Assembly (NCBI GenBank): GCA_023213395.1
Contig: CM041465.1
Coordinates: forward strand, 201,817,741-201,881,740
DNA from: Cycas panzhihuaensis
Taxonomy: Eukaryota > Cycadophyta
DNA: 64,000 nucleotides
Direction: 5' to 3'
In this document: positions 1 through 10,920 of the stretch, in pieces
Numbering within the stretch: the first letter of the stretch is position 1
How the letters are laid out: every line of letters starts with the position of its first letter
The notes under the pieces: generated by a model
Database searches by the model: none
Seen by the model: the letters and a program-made list of their open reading frames with translations, nothing else
What the model was told of the DNA's origin: nothing
Translations under genes and position numbers: made by a program

Positions 1-1
1 A

Positions 2-145
2 GAACAAATCAAACTAGTAGCATGGGAACAAATAAAATACTCATTTACCAAGGCTTTTTTGTACTCCTCAAATGACCAAATAATACATAAAGTCTTAAAA
101 ACATAAGGGACATATGCAAAAAGGTAGAAAAAAATCTAATGTCTA
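2..145 (+). pseudogene. Capsid-like module remnant upstream of RT (element D)
   Basis: This frame is continuous with the RT frame that starts at 146. Its conceptual product aligns with the end of the capsid-like module of element C (about 29800-29920). The shared pattern is a Trp followed by a Phe-Thr-Lys-Ala-Phe-like stretch, then Ser-Ser and an Ile-X-Lys-Val-Leu-Lys motif. A stop follows at about 110. In ordinary Ty3/gypsy elements no capsid domain lies between protease and RT, so the presence of the same module in both copies is notable. Only the tail is visible because the window starts here. Confidence 0.5.
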
Positions 146-1920
146 TTGAAAACATCAAGGATACAGGGAACAACGATAATGAAGAAGGGGGGGAGAGAAG
201 AGATCCTAAACCTACCCCTAGAATATATAGAAATAAGATACGAACAACGAAACATAGAAGCCATACCTACACACCAAACTGAGAGGAAAGCACAACATGG
301 GGAACCCAAAGCCACCCAAATAAACCTTGGGACCAAAACAAAACCGAAAAATATTACCATCAGTGACTATTGAGATGAGAAAACGGTAGCAGAAGCACAA
401 GAATTATTTGAAGAATATAAAGATGTGTTTGCATGGTCATATAGAGATCTCAAAGGAATCCCACCCGAGATTGGGATGCACCATATTGACCTAATTGAAG
501 GATCAAAACCAGTCAAACAAAGACCGTATAGAATGAATCCATGATATAAGGAAAAAGTTAAAGCTAAATTAGATAAAATGCTTAAGGCAGGATACATATA
601 TGAAATTGAATATAGTGATTGGGTAAGCCCTATAGTGGTAGTACCCAAGAAAAATGGGAAGATTCGAGTATGTGTGGACTACCGTCAGCTTAACAAAGTC
701 ACAAAGAAAGACCCCTTTCCCATTCCCTTCACAGAAAACATTCTAGAAACCGTAGGAGGAAAGGAAGTTTATTCTTTCATGGAGGGGTTTAACAGATACA
801 ATCAGGTGAGCATTACACTTGAAGATCAATACAAAACAACCTTTGTAACTGAATGGAGAACTTATGCATATTGAGTTATGCCATTTGGACTCACCAACGC
901 CTCTGCAACCTTCCAAAGAATTGTACTTAACATATTCAAGAAATTAGTGGGGGAAATCGTCGCCGTATTCCTAGATGATTGGACCGTATATGGTATAATG
1001 AAAAACCATATAAAGAATTTGAGAACAATGCTATAAACCTGTAGAGAAAATAAGCTATGATTGAACCCAGAGAAATGTACTTTTCTAGTATCCTTCGACA
1101 ATCTTCTGGGACATGTGGATAGTAAGGAAGGATTAATGGTAGACCCAGTAAAGGTGGTAACCATTCTACATTTTACCCAACCCCAGAACCAGAGGCAAGT
1201 TAAAGGATATCTAGGGTTAACCGGTTACTATCACAAATTTGTAAAAGGGTATGCCCAAATAGCTAGGCCATTAGAGGATCTCCTCAAGAAGGAAATAGAC
1301 TGACAATGGGAACCGAAACAACAAAAACATTTGAAACCCTAAAGCGTGCAATAGCTTTAGCTCTTGTGTTACGTTTCCCAGACTGGAACAAAATATCTCA
1401 CGTACACGTTGATGCTTCCCAATATGCAATTGGTTGTGTTTTAGCCTAGCCCGGTGAAAATAACATGGACCGGCCTATATACTTTGCAAGTTGAAAATTG
1501 ACCAGAGCAGAATAAAATTACATGACAACGGAACAGGAAGGGTTCATAATGGTGTATGCCCTCCAAAAATTTCGTCATTACTTATTGCCGAATCCTTTTG
1601 TATTCTATGTGGACCATCAGGCGCTCATATATTTAGTTAACAAACCATTGCTAAGGGAATACATTAGTCAATGGCTCATGTTGTTTCAAGAATTCACTTT
1701 CTAGATTGTAATAAAATTAGGGAAAGCACATATCATCCCTAATCAACTTTCCCAAATCCACAATGGTGAAAAGGCTATAGGAGTATCGAATGACTTCCCA
1801 GATGGAACACTCTTTAATATTGAATCAGTCCCTATAGAGTGATATCAAGACATAATCGAATTTCTAGTCACAGGACAATGTCCTCCAAATATGGTTAAGG
1901 CCCAAAAACGAAACCTAGTA
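146..1920 (+). pseudogene. Degenerate Ty3/gypsy RT and RNase H (element D)
   Basis: The RT begins with a linker shared with element C. It contains the finger/palm motif VDYRQLNKVTKKDPFP (about 676-725) and the catalytic Phe-Leu-Asp-Asp at 968-979, where most gypsy RTs have Tyr-x-Asp-Asp. The connection motif LGLTGYYHKFVKGYAQ follows near 1210-1260. RNase H is visible as a VDAS-like box near 1410, a Glu-containing helix at about 1525-1590 and a VDHQALIYLV box near 1608-1640. In-frame stops occur near 371, 541, 873, 1035, 1058 and 1301, and the RNase H part is in another frame. The catalytic residues are mostly kept but the gene is dead. The order and sequence match element C closely. Confidence 0.9.
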
Positions 1921-3592
1921 AGAAAAGCATAGCCTTACCAATTGATCGCAGGAGAGTTATACCGACTAGGGTTGGATGATGTTTTACGATGATGTATTCA
2001 TACCCACGAGGTGAACCAAGTGATATCTCAGGCCTACGAGGGAGTTGCAAGAGGACACGTAGGTTCAAAAAATACTCAAAGGAAAATTCTAGCAACTGAG
2101 TTCTAGTGGCCAACTCTTTTCGAAGACGTAAGAGATTGGGTAAAGAAATGTGATCATTGCCAAAGGGTTAGGAAACCCAAAACGAAGAGACTTCAACCCA
2201 CTAAACCCAATCTTTCCCCTAACGCCCTTTGAAAAATGGGGTTTAGATTTCATGGAACCTATCAAACCAACAGGACAAAGAACACAAGCCTGTTACATTT
2301 TGGTAGCCACGGACTATGTAACAAAATGGGTAGAAGCTAGACCGTTACGCAAGGCAAATGTGAATAGTACAACTTGATTCCTCTATGAGGTCCCTATCAT
2401 AAGATTTGGATGTCCAATTGAGTTAATTAGTGACCAAGGAGCCCATTTCCTCAATGAAGTTATTAAGGAATTAACAGAAACATTCCTAATTACTCATCAC
2501 AAATCCACACCCTATTATCCTTGCGCAAATGGACAAGCAAAATATTCTAACAAGATCTTAGAAAATTGCTCAAGGAAAATTTGCGACGTTGGCAGATTGG
2601 ATTGGGAAGAGAAACTACCTTTAGTTCTATGGGCATTTTGCACAACATATAAACAAGTCACAAGACACACACCATTTAAGTTGGTGTATGAGATAAAAGC
2701 AATGCTTACTATCAAATTTCAAATTCCTAGCCTGAGAATCGCCTTGGCTTGCTGATCTTAGACTTTAACGTGGAAAACATTCATCATCCACAATAACAAT
2801 ATCAATGAGCAAAGATTAACTCAACATAATCAGAATACATTAACATACCAAAGCACCAAAGACTCAACATGAGCCTTGATGATTACATGATAACATATAC
2901 TACCTCAAGCACCTTTATATACAAAATAGGTGAGAGGACATACAAGACAAGTAATGCATGTGGGACAATTACCTCTGTCCTGACCAATGACATTACACCA
3001 ACTAACTTAACCGATAAGCTTCTATCTTCTCACACAATATGATAAATGACTCTTGGACTCTAAGACTTAGGACTATGACTATTAACCCTAAGACACACTT
3101 TACTTAACCATACATAACATTAAACATTATATTCTAACAGCGGATTAGACGATACCGAATCCCTACGAGAGCGATTATGGCAATTAATTCAATTGCATGA
3201 GGAAAAAAAAAAAATCAAAATGGTTATAAGAGATTGAGAAGACGAGACAGAAGGCATGGCGTGATCGTTATCTTAGATGCCCTCAATTTAAGGAAGAAGA
3301 CCAAGTGCTATTGTATAACAACAAATTTCGCACCCATTCCGAGAAGCTGAAACCATGATGGCTAGGACCTTATCAAGTGGAATGTATTTATCCTAATGGA
3401 TCGGTACAATTACAAGAGGTGAATGGGGGACAGGCTGCCTACCTTAGTCAACGACAATCGATTGAAAATAAATTACCATTGAAAAATACCATTACAGTAA
3501 GAGTCAACTGGATGTTTATTATGTGTTGCTTGAATTTGCAGACAACAAAAGTTGTCCAAATACCGGAACAAGGACTCTACACCGGTGCATAA
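1921..3592 (+). pseudogene. Degenerate Ty3/gypsy integrase, interrupted (element D)
   Basis: The zinc-binding His/His/Cys/Cys region lies at about 2000-2165 (CDHCQ-like). The catalytic core follows: Trp-Gly-Leu-Asp-Phe (first Asp) near 2240, SDQGAHF (second Asp) near 2430, and NGQAKYSNK at about 2527-2553. In the last motif the expected catalytic Glu is Lys (codon 2540-2542). The core stops at 2754, where a 383-bp insertion lies. Integrase C-terminal sequence resumes at about 3145 and ends at 3592. There are several stops and a frameshift near 2170. Element C has the same Lys. Confidence 0.85.
2757..3139 (-). mobile_element. 383-bp LTR-like insertion inside integrase of D
   Basis: Comparison with the uninterrupted integrase end of element C (32540-32600) shows extra DNA here. 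The flanks gctgat (2751-2756) and gcggat (3140-3145) look like a degraded target duplication. Read on the - strand, the insertion starts TGTTAGAATATAATG, much like the LTR starts of elements G and M, and holds a TATA-like tatata near 2927. I read it as a solo LTR or short non-autonomous element. The far end does not show a clear CA, so the boundary is uncertain. No coding capacity was seen. Confidence 0.55.
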
Positions 3593-4125
3593 ACACAAAA
3601 ACCCTTACAAAAAAAAAAAAAAAAGAGAAAAAAGCAACTGTAATACACTTAGACAAAAGTCAATAATCATTTTATGAAATCATACTTTGCATTCTAGAAT
3701 TGGAATGGAAGTAGAACAGAGGCAATAAAAAGACACTCAGCAGAATCAGATATGTTCTTAACAGAGAACGGAACAAGATAGAGTTAACTGGAAATCAGAA
3801 CCATTCCTAAAAAGGAATGGAACAAATAATGGCTGAATGCATCCGTTCCAAAATGGAATGCGACTTGAACGAATTCAAAAAGAAAAAATTATAAAAGCTG
3901 GAACCTTAGAACCATTCTAGCAAATGAACGCATGGACCAGGAGAAGTGATACAACCTTTCAAAGCAGCAACCATAATTGTTCAAAATGGAGAATGCTCAA
4001 AGCACTAAGGATACCCAATCTTCGTCCAAATCAGGGAACGCACGTTCGAACAACAAAGGTGTAAGTCCCTTAAAATACTATAGTGTTAAATCTTATTTTT
4101 TCATACATTCCCTTCCAGCCACGGG
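3593..4125 (+). other. Noncoding spacer between pol and third ORF (element D)
   Basis: No ORF is supported here. An A-rich run (about 3608-3625) follows the end of pol. The rest is dense in GGAATGG/CCATTCC-type words, including a perfect 8-bp inverted repeat at 3801-3808/3813-3820 and another Ggaat/attcc pairing at about 3843-3861. Similar words recur in this element's LTR. Just before the third ORF is a pyrimidine-rich stretch ending in ccttccag (to about 4119), which resembles a 3' splice site. A gtaagt donor-like word lies near 4062. Confidence 0.6.
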
Positions 4126-5307
4126 ATGAAGATTGTAGGAATACAAGAGACCTACTTGCTTAAGCTTTACGGGGAGTTTGAGGAACTACCGGCAAATTTC
4201 AGAGCAAAAATCAGGCAAGTAGGATGGGAGGACTTTGTGATAATGCCTCCATTATACTGGGAGCCTAAAATTATGGAGCAAATCATTGTAGCCATCAAAT
4301 TTAACAGGGAGAAGGTCAAAATAAATGTAGCAGCCATCCATGAAGTAACGGGATTGTCTAAAGAGGGTGAAATTCCCATGGCCATAAAAAGGTCCGAAGT
4401 GAACTAGGAAATATGGACAAGGGAATTATGTGCTCCAGATACCCAGGTTTATTCTGGAGGAATAAAAATTGCAAATATCACTGATAAGAAGCTGCAATGG
4501 GCTGGGAAGATTGTAGCGACTAAGTTCTTATCAAAGCAAAAACATACATACATTCCCAGAGGAATGATGCCCCTACTCCTAGCATTACGTGATGGAGTGA
4601 GAATGAATTAGTGTGAGTTCTTAGCGAATAGTATGGAACAACAATTTAGGGAACTTTAAACTCACCCTTTCAGACAACCAGCATTATTATTGGCACTATT
4701 GTTCCAACAATGTCGAGATATTAACCCTTCGTCCTTACTTATTCAGCCAAGGGAACCCATGATAAAGAAATGGGTAAATATTATGCCAAACATTACTCAG
4801 GACCGAGGGGTGAAGAGACAAGTTAAATTGGAAATGACTAAAGTGTTAAAATGGATCTAGCACAAACTAGGAACCCCCTTTCCACTGTGATAGAAGCAAG
4901 TGACAAAGAGAGGCATGAAAAGGAGTAGAGGACAACAGGAAGTAGCGGAGGTACCTCAAGAATGGGAGATGGAGGCCCCACTTTTGGCAGTCACAGAACC
5001 AGGGGAAGGTTCTTCTCAATTATCCTCAAGTGAGAAGAGTAAACAAATAATCCAACTTCTATAGGAGTTAAAGCAAGGGTATAGAACAAAAATCTTGGAG
5101 TTACAGGAGAAAATTAAAGAAAAGGATGCAATCATAGCCACCTTAACTCAAATCAATGAAGATATGCTGCGAGCCACAAAGCCACCGAAGGCATTCCTAA
5201 TCCAAAGAAGGAGGAGGAAGAAGACAAAACCAAAAATTTTTAAAAATTTTGAATTGAGCACAGATGCTCAACTGTTTTTATTGACCTTGGATAGATGTTG
5301 CGAATAG
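4126..5307 (+). pseudogene. Third ORF (env position) of gypsy element D
   Basis: This is one reading frame of 394 codons with about six in-frame stops and no frameshift. It lies after pol in the position of an env or env-like gene. It aligns along its length with the ORF at 33683 in element C, sharing the start (M-x-I-V-G-x-Q-E-T), E-x-P-M-A-x-K-R-S-E-V, LQW, K-x-x-YIPRGMMP and THPFR. The middle resembles the plant-transposon domain found in Athila-type extra ORFs (Pfam 'putative plant transposon protein'), by general pattern only. The C-terminal third has a heptad-like helix (LQEKIKEKDAIIATLTQINE) followed by a basic stretch. No signal peptide or membrane segment was seen. The stop codon lies 12 bases inside the LTR. 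The function is unknown. Confidence 0.7.
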
Positions 5308-6050
5308 ATTTGACACCTGTGCATCTGTGAAGGGGAATGTATGACGAAATCTGGTTGAAATAGTGGATATTTTGCAGGGCAACCGTTCAACATGCATTCA
5401 AGAAGAAGAACAGACAAAAAGCAGACAGAAAATAGAACCATTCTATGATAGGAACACACTCAACAGTGAAAGAACGAACACTATATAGCCTGGAATGCAT
5501 CGGGAATGGTCATGGGACAGACTGAGCAAAGGGAAGGAACGTGGACCAAACCGTATGGACTAACAGATGGATTAAGCAACTAACAGAATGGATTAACCAG
5601 AGAAAAGGCGTCCATAATGGAAAGCGAACGATTTGTGACTTTTAGTCACAATCGTTTTGCAGCAAGGGTACACAATGTATTTAAACACATATGTTCATTA
5701 GAATGGATGTGAGAGCCGAGTTAGTGAATTCCATGGCATGTTCTCAATGTGAGAGCCGAGTAACTGATCTGTTTGGGATCTGATCTAGTACGGATGACCA
5801 GTTAGCCATGTATGGACAAAAATATGATGTAAAACAGTGACTATTGTCTAACAATATCATAGAGTTACGTGGATATCATGTGTACTTAATGAGGAATGCA
5901 TGGTGATTCTATGTATATGAGTATATTGTGGACTTATGTGGCTTAATCGATAAAAGATATGTGTGCTAACCGCGTGCACACACCCTAGACTACATTGGAA
6001 AACCTTGACAAGTGGAGATCTCATAGCAGGGAGCATATTTTAAGTCAATA
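5296..6050 (+). repeat. 3' LTR of gypsy element D
   Basis: The start tgttgcgaat aligns with the start of the C LTR (tgttgggaca), and the preceding bases ttgacc..tagatagatg are shared. The end ...taagtcaata matches the C LTR end ...taagtcaaca. It is about 755 bp. No polypurine tract lies directly before it. It carries several GGAATGG-like words (for example about 5490-5507). Confidence 0.75.
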
Positions 6051-7660
6051 GTGTGATGTTGCAGTATCTAATAGAAGCACGAAAGACAAGGAATCAACAT
6101 GCTAATCAAGCTCTAATGGTTAACACCATAGACTCCCATGACCCTGATTCTTACACTAAAGCGAAGGAGAATCCTAAGTGGAGATATATGATGGAGGAAG
6201 AATATGGTTCTCTTATGAAGATGGGATTTGGTCCCATTACCTCCAAAGCAGAATCTTTTTAGATGCAAATGGGTATACAAGACAAAGTTCCACTCTAATG
6301 GTGAGGTTGGAAAACACAAAGTTTAACTTATTGCACGAGGATTCAAATAAAAGGAAAGGATTGATTATGAAGAGATATTTGCACTAGTCTCAAAGATGAC
6401 AATGGTTAGGTTGATCCTTTCACTACAGCCAAATATGGATGGGAGCTACATCAAATGGATGTAAAGTCCACATTTCTTAATGGAGGCTTAAAAGAGGAAA
6501 TTTATATGGTTCAACCTCCTAGGTTCATTAAGAAAGGACAAGAAGAGTTTGTGTGTTGATTAAAGAAATCACTCTATGGTCTAAAGCAAGCACTGAGGGC
6601 ATGGTAGGCAAAGATCAATGCAAAATTGAAGGAAGAAGGATTCATAACTATAGATTTAGAGTCTAATCTGTATATCAAGAGGACTGTAGATACGATTGTG
6701 ATAATTGTGCTATACATTGATTCTTTCATCTTAGTAGATGATTGTCATAAGGCGATTGCGGATGTTAAATCCAACCTACAAAAGACCTTTGATATGACAT
6801 ATCTAAGTATGTTGAATTACTTCTTGGGCATCGAAGTATAACAAATGGAGGATTCTAAACCTATTTCCACACCATGTGCTAAGAGCATAAAACTCACAAA
6901 AGATATGGAGATCCTTGTTGTAGATGCGACACTGTACAGATAGTTGGTAGGGAGTCTTATCTATTTGACTCGTACCAAGACAGATATTGTTTATGCTATT
7001 CGATTAGTCTCCCATTATACGCAAAATCCACAGGAGCCACATTGGGTTGCAACAAAGTGGATTCTAAGATATTTGAAGGAAACTCTTAATCTTAGTTTGG
7101 AGTACCTTCATGAAGGAGATGTAAAGCAACATGGCTACATTGGTGTAGATTGGGGAGAAGACTTTGATGATTGAAAATCCATTGTTGGATATGTGTTTGG
7201 TATTAGTAATGGATTTGTATCATGGCAGTCGAAAAAACAACAAATAATGGTTCTATCTTCTACATAGGCAGAGTATCAGGGACTCACTGTTGGTGCCATA
7301 GAAGCTGTATGGTTGCAAAGACTCTTATCCTTGGTATATCTTGTAGCACCATGGTTATTTTAGTCGACAACTAGAGCACTATTTGTTTATCAAAGAATCC
7401 AGAGTATCATGCATTTACGAAGCATATTGAAATCCAACACCATTACATATGTGAATATATCAAAGTAGGAAAGTTGTAGGTCGACTATTGTCCGAGTGAG
7501 AAGCATCTTGTAGCCGTGTTTACCAAAGCACTTACTGAAGATCAATTCACCAAAATTCATACCAGATTGGGACTTAGAGATTTTATCCTTGAGGGGGAAT
7601 GTATCAACAAGGATAATTCTAGCCTTCATCGATAATAATTTCAAACTACAGATCAAATCT
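6051..7660 (+). pseudogene. Ty1/copia RT-RNase H remnant (element E)
   Basis: The conceptual translation follows the copia order. A pre-RT linker (KENPKWRYMMEEE, about 6150-6200) is followed by the first RT part, degraded, at about 6260-6620. The second RT part follows at 6626-6841, where the YVDD site reads Tyr-Ile-Asp-Ser. Next come GSLIYLTRTKTDIVYA (6950-7000) and QNPQEPHW (about 7022-7048). RNase H runs to about 7600 and has a KSIVGYVF box. Many stops and frameshifts make it nonfunctional. Element K (54257-54651) is the nearest relative in the window. The 5' half of the element is not present to the right of D. Confidence 0.85.
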
Positions 7661-7950
7661 CCACATTTACATTAAGGGGGGATGTTAGCATAGCAATTAA
7701 TGCTAAAACCACTTGATTAACATTAAATGTGGTTTAGTTATTGTTAAGCCAAAAGGTGCAAATATTACAGAGAGTCACAACAAATGGAGTTGGACGTACT
7801 GTTTGGGGGATTATAAATAACCCCATAGTCCATTGTAAAATCATTCAATGATTATGAATGTGATCTAATGATCTTTTTGGTGGGTTTTTTATCAAAAGGT
7901 TTTCCTAGGTAAATATTGTGTATTGTGTACATGTGCTCTTTATTGTTGGT
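7600..7950 (+). repeat. Probable 3' LTR region of copia E
   Basis: Two polypurine/TG junctions are possible: gagggggaa|tgtatcaac at about 7591-7600 and aaggggggatgttagc at about 7675-7690. The region has a TATA-like ttataaataa near 7812 and a stretch rich in tgtgtattgtgtac near 7916. The right end is not clear because copia F sequence starts near 7950. No 5' partner is in the window. Confidence 0.45.
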
Positions 7951-8418
7951 TGTTGTGTATGATTAAGATCTTGTAGTTCACAATACATGCATGATTCATG
8001 TTTGTTCATGGTTTAGGAATAATCTCTTAGGGTATCAAGAAACAACCTTCAATTGCCCTTTCCTTAACATAAGCGAGGTACAAAGTAGTTGTAGGGTCTA
8101 CTTGTGAATCCATTTGGTAGAGAAGGATATTAGAAGATTTGAGACAAACCCAATCTTGTTCCACAATAATTTACTATGACAACCAAAGTGTTATGAAACT
8201 AGCAAAGAAGCCTATCTTTCATGCCCGAACCAAATATATTGAGGTTCATCATTATTTTATCAGGGAAAAAATTTAGAATAGAGAGATATAATTAGTCTAC
8301 TGCCCCAGTGAAGAACAACATGATGACATTTTTATCGAACCTCTAGGTAAAGATAAGTTTGGTTTTTTTAGAAAGCGAATAGGAATAGAGAAAAAATAGA
8401 ATAATTATTAAGAGGGGC
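7950..8418 (+). pseudogene. Copia RNase H 3' end (element F)
   Basis: The frame reads a degraded SGYxF...GIIS*.IKKQPSIAL box (about 7985-8060), then STCESIW (about 8095-8118). The C-terminal RNase H motif DNQSVMKLAKKPIFHARTKY follows (about 8171-8235), then HHYFIREK. Stops occur at several Trp and Gln positions. It ends in a purine tract (8411-8418) just before an LTR. Only the last quarter of pol survives. Confidence 0.8.
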
Positions 8419-8671
8419 TGTTAAGCATAATACATCATTTTATTTTTCTATTTTTTATTTTTGCAGTATAGGTTTCTTTCTATTTGTACCATTAGACTCA
8501 TTTTGGTAAAGTCCTATAGTCCTACATGCTATACACTTGTTACACATGCTTGTCATTCTTTTTTGTATATATTTATATTATGCTTCTTTATCAAATTCAT
8601 TCAATGTAAGTGATTCAATTTCACTGATGTGAGTTGTGTTTTTAGTGATTGTTTGGCTTTGAAATTCTACA
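8419..8671 (+). repeat. 3' LTR of copia F
   Basis: It starts tgttaagcataatac directly after the purine tract agaggggc and ends about ...attctaca, a TG...CA pair of about 253 bp. It contains tatatttatatt near 8567. No 5' copy is in the window, so the right boundary is inferred. Confidence 0.55.
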
Positions 8672-9772
8672 ATAATAAATGTACTAAAAGTAATAAAATA
8701 TGAAGGTGTCCCCTCAATGAGGGAGTGGTACCCTTTTTAAGAGAGGAGTTACCTAGTATATCTAAGGGGAGGATGTGGCCTGGTAGAAAGAAGTAGGTAG
8801 TAGCAACATCCCATGTCCAAAAATGAGGCCTGGACACCATTCCTGTATTTGGTGTGTGGGAACACCACCACAGAGATGGGCATTGTAGGGGGTGAATATG
8901 CAAGGCATAGTTCTAGCCTAGGGTTAGGGGCAATGCATATATGAATGCCTTACAGTGGGTTGTGATACCAAATGACTTCATTCCAAACCCACTAACAAGT
9001 CATACCTTTCTCAATTGAATTTGTTATATTATTATTATTGTTGTTGTTGTTGTTTTACTTCTGATTTTGTTTGGGAATGTTGGACTTGTAACATGGTCAA
9101 CGCTTATAAAGATGTCTAGCACAAGGCCAAAAGATCACCATCACCTTGAGGTTGTACAAAGTATATGTCTTATTGACTATCTATCCAACCTTCCATCACC
9201 ATTACAATAGATATTTACACTAATGAATTGAATTATACAGTTAGTTGTGGAAACAACTTCATAACAAAAGGTCAACAGCCCCACCTGTGTTGACCCCAAC
9301 CTATGTTGGAAATCGACCATATTGACACACCTCGATAGTCAACCGACATCAACAATGTTGAGATGAGTGGTCAATAGTGTATTTACTTGTATTTTTCAGT
9401 CGGCACATATCTCATGTCTGCTAAATACGTTGGACTTTTGAATATGTCATGGAACCATAAATGCATTATGGCATCTATGTATACTAGGCTAAGCCAACCA
9501 CCATGTGATTACTGAATGTGTATTGTTCACTATCATGCATCACTACCATGATTATATGAGGGATGCTTGAGATCATTGGGTTTCTTTGATTGATCTTGTA
9601 ATAGATGATTACCATAGTATTGTTGTTTTGTTTGCAGAATAGCACAAACATTTGTTTTTGAACCATTAAATTTGCTAATAAAGCTCCAAAATTGAGAGTT
9701 TCCAAAAGTGGTAAAAAGAGGTACAATAATGTCATTATCAGAAATTTGGAAATATACAATTTTCATAAAATT
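8672..9772. other. No gene recognised; host-like DNA
   Basis: I see no supported coding region. A (TTA)n(TTG)n microsatellite lies at about 9025-9054. The short ORFs present have no recognisable domain and no similarity to neighbours. Confidence 0.5.
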
Positions 9773-10340
9773 GGAAAGTATTTAGGGGCTGGAAATGTTT
9801 TTTGGATAAGAATTTGTTCACTCTTTATTTTCATTATCCTTGCAATTTTTGGTGTCATGTTTTGTCTGGATGCTTAGATGTTTTAGGTTGTAAGTTTCCA
9901 TTTTTATGTTTGTTTTCAGACTTCTGTGTACTGTTAACATCGGCCAAAGGCTGATTTTAGGTTGTAAGTTTTCATTTTTATGTTTGTTTTCAGATTTTTG
10001 TGTACTGTTAACATTGGTTAATGGCTGTTAACTCAATATGAGCTTCAAGGCTCAAGAAGGATCTTCCATCAGTTGTGCCTGGTTTCTGCAATTCCTATTG
10101 GAAAGTATGTAGGGGCTGGAAGGGTTTTCTGGATAAGAAGTTCTTCACTTCAGCCCTTTCTTGTAATTTTTGGCATTACATTTTGTCTGGTTGTCTGGAT
10201 GTTTTAGGCCTTACAAAGTTTGTTTATTGTCATGTATTTTTGGCCAATTTTTGTGTATTGTTAAAATTGGTGGATGGCTGTTAAGTCAGGATAAGCTTCA
10301 AGGCTCAAGAAGTATTTTCCAGAAGTCATACATATTTTCT
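9773..10340 (+). repeat. Imperfect tandem duplication in probable intron
   Basis: A segment starting ggaaagtatttaggggctgg at 9773 recurs at 10100 with about 327 bp spacing. The shared stretch continues through gttttctggataagaa, the cattttgtctggatg words and aagcttcaaggctcaag. Inside the first unit a smaller block is duplicated (about 9877-9940 and 9955-10020, both reading ggttgtaagttttcattttta-like). It lies upstream of the methyltransferase exon at 10637 and is T-rich, as plant introns are. Confidence 0.7.
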
Positions 10341-10636
10341 ACAATTCCTGTTTGTTTCTAACAAGTAGGCTTATAGCTTTAATTTTACCATGGCATTTTG
10401 CATATTCATATACTTGTTTCCACATTTGGATACTCATATATGCAGTGTTATCTGAATAAAATGCATTCTCATATTTGTTAGCTGCAATGCCAAATAAAAA
10501 TGATATTGTTCACATATCTTGACAAGGTTGATCTTTGTGATGTTATCAATCTTGATATGCAATCTTTATGAGTTGTCTAGAATTTCAAATCTTAGCACTG
10601 CTGGTATTAAATCAACATTTCTGTGATTGGAAACAG

Positions 10637-10797
10637 ATCCTCTGTTTCATGATCCATATGCTGGGTGCTTCCTTGGATCTGAGCTTTTAAGTCTCCAATG
10701 CAGTTCGACAAGCTCTTTGAACCTTTATTGCCTTGCAACAAGGTTTATTGATGATAAGTTGCTTGGTGTTGTAAATATGCACAATGGTGTACCACAG
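10637..10797 (+). CDS. Exon of LCM/SAM-dependent methyltransferase-like gene
   Basis: The exon encodes DPLFHDPYAGCFLGSEL followed by YCLATRFIDDKLLGVV, the pattern of the leucine carboxyl methyltransferase superfamily (PF04072), in which an (A)TRFIDD-like segment precedes the SAM-binding loop. An acceptor ...ggaaacag ends at 10636. A donor (ccacag|gtactt) follows 10797, with the reading frame in phase 0 into the next exon. These enzymes transfer methyl groups from S-adenosylmethionine; the substrate of the plant members is not something I can state. No stop is present in the exon, so it could be a live gene or a recent fragment. Confidence 0.75.
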
Positions 10798-10920
10798 GTA
10801 CTTATAAAACAAAATCTTTATTAATTTTTAAATCTTCAATGTTGGCGATATCCACTTCAGTTTTGCTTTATGGATTTGCTGAGAAACAACGCCTAGGAAA
10901 AGAGCACTTATACCTTGCAG

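Larger units (their letters stand above)
1..6050 (+). mobile_element. Ty3/gypsy element D, 5'-truncated by the window edge
   Basis: The order of parts is a capsid-like remnant, RT, RNase H, integrase, a noncoding spacer, a third ORF and the 3' LTR. Every part has a counterpart in the same order in element C (25123-35710), so the two are one family. The 5' LTR, gag and protease lie outside the window. The pol region carries many stops and frameshifts, and a 383-bp insertion breaks the end of the integrase. The element ends where copia E sequence resumes mid-pol, so D probably inserted into E. This cannot be proved because the left duplication is off-window. Confidence 0.9.

Noticed and set aside
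4060-4119. A complete mini-intron before ORF3 in D
   Set aside because: 58-60 bases is short for a plant intron and the donor is not matched at the same place in C; only the acceptor-like tract is kept as a finding.
8667-8903. 78-codon antisense ORF after F's LTR
   Set aside because: His/Leu/Pro-rich, no start context, no domain; chance frame.
10075-10361. ORFs of 63-69 codons near the methyltransferase exon
   Set aside because: They lie in the T-rich tandem duplication of the intron, end in different frames and lack similarity to the enzyme family.
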